Source: an uncultured Lachnospiraceae bacterium
GTDB lineage: Bacteria > Bacillota > Clostridia > Lachnospirales > Lachnospiraceae
Direction: 5' to 3'
Length of the DNA stretch: 64,000 nt
Assembly: GCA_910588285.1 (NCBI GenBank)
Contig: CAJUQB010000001.1
Span: forward strand, 1 to 64,000
The notes beneath the pieces were generated by a model. That model did no database searches, was not told the origin of the DNA, and worked only from the letters and a program-made list of their open reading frames with translations. Positions 61,028 through 64,000 of this stretch are shown one piece after another. Every line of letters begins with the position of its first letter. The stretch's first letter is position 1. A program made the position numbers and the translations under genes.

Positions 61028-61199
61028 AACAGTTCTTCGGGGCAGGGTGATTTTCGGCAGACAGCCGGAGAGATTCCCGACCGACGGTGATGTCAGAACA
61101 GCTGATCAGAGAGCTTCTGAACAAGTCCGTGACCGGCCCATGGCCGTTGATTTGGTGAGAATCCAAAACCGACAGTACAGTCTGGATGAGAGAAGATGA
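61028..61199 (+). ncRNA. FMN riboswitch (RFN element)
   Basis: The conserved blocks are in order: TTCGGGGCAGGGTGA, ATTCCCGACCGACGGT, AGTCCGTGACC, TTGGTGAGAATCCAAAACCG and ACAGTACAGTCTGGATGAGA. It controls the riboflavin transporter ribU. The terminator at 61228-61256 is its expression platform. Confidence 0.97.
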
Positions 61200-61227
61200 C
61201 ATTTCATTACCGTATGCAGAATCGTGC

Positions 61228-61256
61228 GCCCCGGAATTCATTTCCGGGGCGTTTTA
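61228..61256 (+). terminator. FMN-riboswitch expression platform terminator
   Basis: GCCCCGGAA (61228-61236) pairs with TTCCGGGGC (61242-61250), followed by GTTTTATT. High FMN should favour this hairpin and shut off ribU. Confidence 0.9.
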
Positions 61257-61321
61257 TTCTTTCATAGGAAAGGTGTGTCGGTCATCTCCACCGAGGCAGA
61301 ACAAAAAAGGAGCGTGTGAGT

Positions 61322-61981
61322 ATGAGTAATGTAAGGACAAATGCAGGAAATGCTGCAACAAACAAGGCAGGCACAATGGCCGGGGCAAACAGGAGAATGA
61401 GTGTGAATGTGCGCAAGATGACTATGACAGCCATGCTTTCGGCAGTTGCATTTATTTTGATGTTTCTTGATTTTTCCGTGCCGATTATGCCGGCCTTTAT
61501 CAAGATGGATCTGTCGGAGCTGCCGGCTCTGATTGGGGCCTTTGCCATGGGGCCTGTCAGCGGGGTTGTGATCTGCCTGATCAAGAACCTTCTGCACCTG
61601 TTTATGACCAGTACCGGCGGGGCGGGAGAGCTGTCCAATTTCATACTGGGCGCCTGCTTTGTGCTGCCGGCAGGATTGGTATATAAGAAATGGAAGGGCA
61701 AGAAGGCAGCAGTCTGGGGCTCCCTGCTGGGGGCGGCGCTGATGGCGGTCTTAAGCATTGCGGTCAACTATTTTATTACATATCCCGTGTACTACAATTT
61801 TATGCCAAAGGAGACGATCCTGGCGGCATACCAGGCGATTTTTTCAGGGGTGGACAGTATTCTGGAGAGCATTGTGGTATTTAATATGCCATTTAATTTT
61901 GTGAAGGGGCTGTTCAGCGTGATCATTACACTGCTGATCTATAAACCTCTTTCCCCGATTATCAAAGGGGGGCATCAGTAA
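61322..61981 (+). CDS. ribU: ECF transporter S component for riboflavin
   Basis: 219 aa from ATG 61322; AAGGAG at 61308-61312. After a hydrophilic start it has five to six membrane helices, with FSVPIMPAFIKMDLSELPAL, GAFAMGPVSGVVICLIKN and a C-terminal FNFVKGLF. RibU pairs with the shared ECF energising module, which is encoded elsewhere. The FMN riboswitch upstream confirms the substrate. Confidence 0.95.
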   Translation: MSNVRTNAGNAATNKAGTMAGANRRMSVNVRKMTMTAMLSAVAFILMFLDFSVPIMPAFIKMDLSELPALIGAFAMGPVSGVVICLIKNLLHLFMTSTGGAGELSNFILGACFVLPAGLVYKKWKGKKAAVWGSLLGAALMAVLSIAVNYFITYPVYYNFMPKETILAAYQAIFSGVDSILESIVVFNMPFNFVKGLFSVIITLLIYKPLSPIIKGGHQ

Positions 61982-62039
61982 AGGCAGCAGAAGCCTGTAG
62001 CCGGACTCTGCGGAGGTGGAAAATGAAAGGATTCATTGT

Positions 62040-62068
62040 TTGACAATTTAGCGGAAGAATGCTATGAT
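62040..62068 (+). promoter_or_regulatory. Near-consensus promoter in front of a terminated leader
   Basis: -35 TTGACA (62040-62045), 17-bp spacer, -10 TATGAT (62063-62068). It drives a 220-base leader that ends at a strong terminator before the ABC gene. Confidence 0.7.
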
Positions 62069-62262
62069 AGTTCCATCATAAGATGATTGGAGAAATAATT
62101 ATATGGTACGTTTAAGATAAGTAGCAGGACAAATGAAGCGATTGAAATGAATTAGAATTGCTTACCTGAAGATATATATCAGGCTTATTTGTTATGCTTA
62201 TTTATCTACGTGGAAGTAGGGGAATCCTTTGGGATATTTCCTATTTATTTTGGTGTAGTTTG

Positions 62263-62300
62263 CAGACTCAGAAGCCGATGGTTATCTGAGTCTGTTTTTT
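62263..62300 (+). terminator. Terminator in the ABC-gene leader
   Basis: CAGACTCAG (62263-62271) pairs with CTGAGTCTG (62286-62294), followed by six Ts. The transcript from 62075 to here has a CCTGA/TCAGG stem and a few tiny frames but no convincing gene. Confidence 0.85.
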
Positions 62301-62327
62301 GTTTTATAGGAATTGGAGGAAATATAT

Positions 62328-63813
62328 ATGTTAAAAAAATATAAAAAGAAAAACAGAGTATGGTTTGCAGCAGCATGGTTGTGCATTCTGATCAGCAATT
62401 TATTTGCAGTGACGATGCAATTTTTCAAAGGCGACGTATTGGATTATGCCATTCAGGGAGAAGGGCAGACGACGGTGAAATATGCAGTGCTCCTGTTTGC
62501 GTTTATCCTGGGCGAGGTTTCCTTTTATTTTATGTACAATCAATTTAGTGCAAGGTATATTGTTGGCTGTACCAGGTGTTTAAAGCATGATATTTTTGAG
62601 CGCATACTGAGGAGAAGCTATGTAGAGTTCAAGGATAAGCAGACAGGCGAATATATTGCAAAATATACAAACGAAGCAGATACCATTCGGTCGCTGCATT
62701 TTTCCATGCTGCCGGTATTCTGGGATATTTTAATAAAAATAGTATTTGTAAGTATCGCACTCCTTTGCCTTGATTATCGGATTGCAATTATAACCCTGGT
62801 ATTATTGACCACGCCCCTCTATGTTCCGAAGCTGATTGAAAAGCAGCTGCAGAAAACACAGACAGAATATTTACAGGCAGTGGAACGTAATCTGGCAAAG
62901 GTCAATGACTGGCTGGCAGGCTTTGAGATTATCAAGAATTTTTCCATGGAGAGGAAAATCATGGAAATATTTACGGAGAGCAGCAATAGGGCCATGGAAA
63001 AGATGCAGAAGGACCGGCAGCTCGGCGCAATATCACAGCTTATGACCACATTGATTTCTTATTTGTCCTATTTTATCGTTTTGGTATACGCAAGTAGCAA
63101 TTAAACCGGCCTGTGAATCTATGGACAAATTCCTGGAAGCTTCCCAAGAGCCCCAGCCGGAATGCTGCCTGCGGGAATTGAAATCAGAGATTCGCTTTTG
63201 GGATGCAGCATTTTCTTATGACGGCCAGAACCCTGTGCTTAAGAGCTTTCATTTTACCCTGCAGAAGGGAAAGCGCTATCTGCTGAAAGGATCCAGTGGC
63301 TGCGGCAAAACAACGGTAGTCAATCTGCTGCTGCGCTATTATGATGTGGACAGCGGCAGACTTACGGTTGACGGGGCGCCCATAGAGCGCTATGAGAGCA
63401 CCTATGATTGTGTGACAGTGGTCCGGCAGGAGGCGGTGCTTTTTCACGATACCCTGCGGAACAACCTGACCATGTATCGCGATATCGCAGACGAAAAGCT
63501 GATGCAGCTGCTTTCTGACCTTGGATTGGATAAGTATGCAAATGCAAAGGCCCTGGATTCTATTGTTTCCGAGAATGGATCCAATTTTTTCGGAGGGGAG
63601 AAGAAGCGGATCTGTCTTGGACGGGCGCTGCTGCGAAATACGGACGTAATTATTTTCGATGAGCCATTGGCCAATCTGGATGAGGAAACAGCAAGGAAAA
63701 TAGAGGATCTGTTATTGAAAATAGAGGATCGAACCGTGTTGATTGTATCCCATCAATTTACGGTGGAAAAACTGGATCAGTTCTCGCAGGTTTATGATTT
63801 TGAAGGAAGGTAA
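62328..63813 (+). pseudogene. ABC exporter gene disrupted by internal deletion and frameshift
   Basis: ATG 62328 follows GGAGGA. The first 258 codons give an exporter membrane domain with about four helices (LLFAFILGEVSFYFMY, FVSIALLCLDYRIAII), ending at a TAA (63102-63104). Resuming in another frame (AIKPACESMDKFLEA) is the ATPase: Walker A GSSGCGKTT, a signature-like FFGGEKKRICLGRALL and Walker B VIIFDEPLANLDEE. A contiguous exporter would need about 80-100 more residues at the junction for the last helices, so DNA has been lost. Both halves could still be translated separately. Confidence 0.75.
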
Positions 63814-63825
63814 TTATATTGTTGT

Positions 63826-63850
63826 AGGGGTCAAAAGGTTTTTTGACCCC
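63826..63850. terminator. Bidirectional terminator between the ABC gene and mutS-like gene
   Basis: GGGGTCAAAA and TTTTGACCCC form a hairpin with A and T runs; usable on both strands. Confidence 0.8.
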
Positions 63851-63852
63851 TA

Positions 63853-64000
63853 TTATTCCAGGATTCCTGCCATGCGCAGCAGATACCGCGCATTTGTGGT
63901 GGTGCAGCGCCCTTCTCTTAATTTGTAATCAAAGAGGATGCGGTTTTCCTTATAATGCTCCGTAAAATAATAATTCCTGGCATCTATGTCCCCGTCATGC
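63853..64000 (-). CDS. MutS-family DNA mismatch repair ATPase, C-terminal end (truncated by window)
   Basis: The minus-strand frame reads into the window edge and ends at TAA (63853-63855). It encodes about 48 residues, including FDYKLREGRCTTTNARYLLR and MAGILE. The pattern Y-D-Y-K-L-R-x-G and T-T-N-A is typical of the end of the MutS-family ATPase domain. Which MutS subfamily cannot be told from this part. Confidence 0.8.
   Translation of the reverse strand, partial: HDGDIDARNYYFTEHYKENRILFDYKLREGRCTTTNARYLLRMAGILE

Noticed and set aside
60981..61199. 72-codon open frame
   Set aside because: It lies within the FMN riboswitch and has no ribosome-binding site.

Overview
The window looks like chromosome of a gut-type Firmicute, most likely Lachnospiraceae (Clostridia). 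Evidence: moderately balanced base composition, strong AGGAGG ribosome-binding sites, frequent TTG/GTG starts, clostridial protein types (acetolactate synthase with a Cys-rich insert, HAAS/DUF1700 protein, DUF5721-like protein, ECF riboflavin transporter behind an FMN riboswitch) and surface-protein motifs of the I-x-D-D-x-V-P-L type. No species is assigned.

Region 1 (1-15.3 kb) is an accessory Sec (SecA2/SecY2) export and glycosylation locus. It holds the 3' end of a giant serine-rich repeat (SRR) adhesin, a 49-aa membrane protein, secY2, asp1, asp2, asp3, secA2 and five glycosylation genes: a family-2 glycosyltransferase, two GtfB paralogues, Gtf3/Nss and GtfA. GtfA/GtfB should start O-glycosylation of the Ser-rich repeats in the cytoplasm, Gtf3 and the GT2 enzyme should extend the glycan, Asp2 may acetylate it, and Asp1-3/SecA2/SecY2 export it. 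Several genes overlap by 4 bp and would be translationally coupled.

Region 2 (15.3-24 kb): an Rpn-type nuclease fragment, a HicAB toxin-antitoxin pair with its operator, two MITE-like inverted-repeat elements, an S8-family protein whose catalytic Ser is Cys, an LspA homologue, a cold-shock protein, M18 aminopeptidase, a transglutaminase-like lipoprotein and DegV.

Region 3 (24-34.3 kb) is the most unusual stretch. A 605-aa regulator with two XRE helix-turn-helix domains and a helical repeat C-terminus faces a convergent 51-aa secreted peptide, which suggests RRNPP-type peptide signalling. A 21-bp inverted repeat lies between that peptide gene and a divergent RiPP operon: a 26-aa Cys-containing precursor, a radical SAM/SPASM enzyme and an ABC exporter. 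A YcaO (azoline-type) cassette follows, with its own ABC exporter and a dehydrogenase-like gene that looks frameshifted.

Region 4 (34.4-41 kb): a FIST sensor and soluble chemoreceptor pair, then the decayed remains of a mobile element (split tyrosine recombinases, relaxase tail, zinc-ribbon and SPFH fragments, a DUF1016 nuclease) ending at a tRNA-Gly gene.

Region 5 (41-57 kb) is mostly housekeeping: a small FMN-binding-like protein, two ABC-2 transporter pairs, thyA-folA, an AEC permease, ilvB-ilvN, ilvE, a GGDEF protein coupled to a SARP/BTAD-like regulator, and a peptidoglycan-binding-domain protein. Region 6 (57-64 kb): an HAAS and cyclic-nucleotide-binding protein operon, a Gln-Asn-Ser repeat peptide, a rhodanese, FMN riboswitch plus ribU, a deletion-damaged ABC exporter, and the end of a MutS-family gene.
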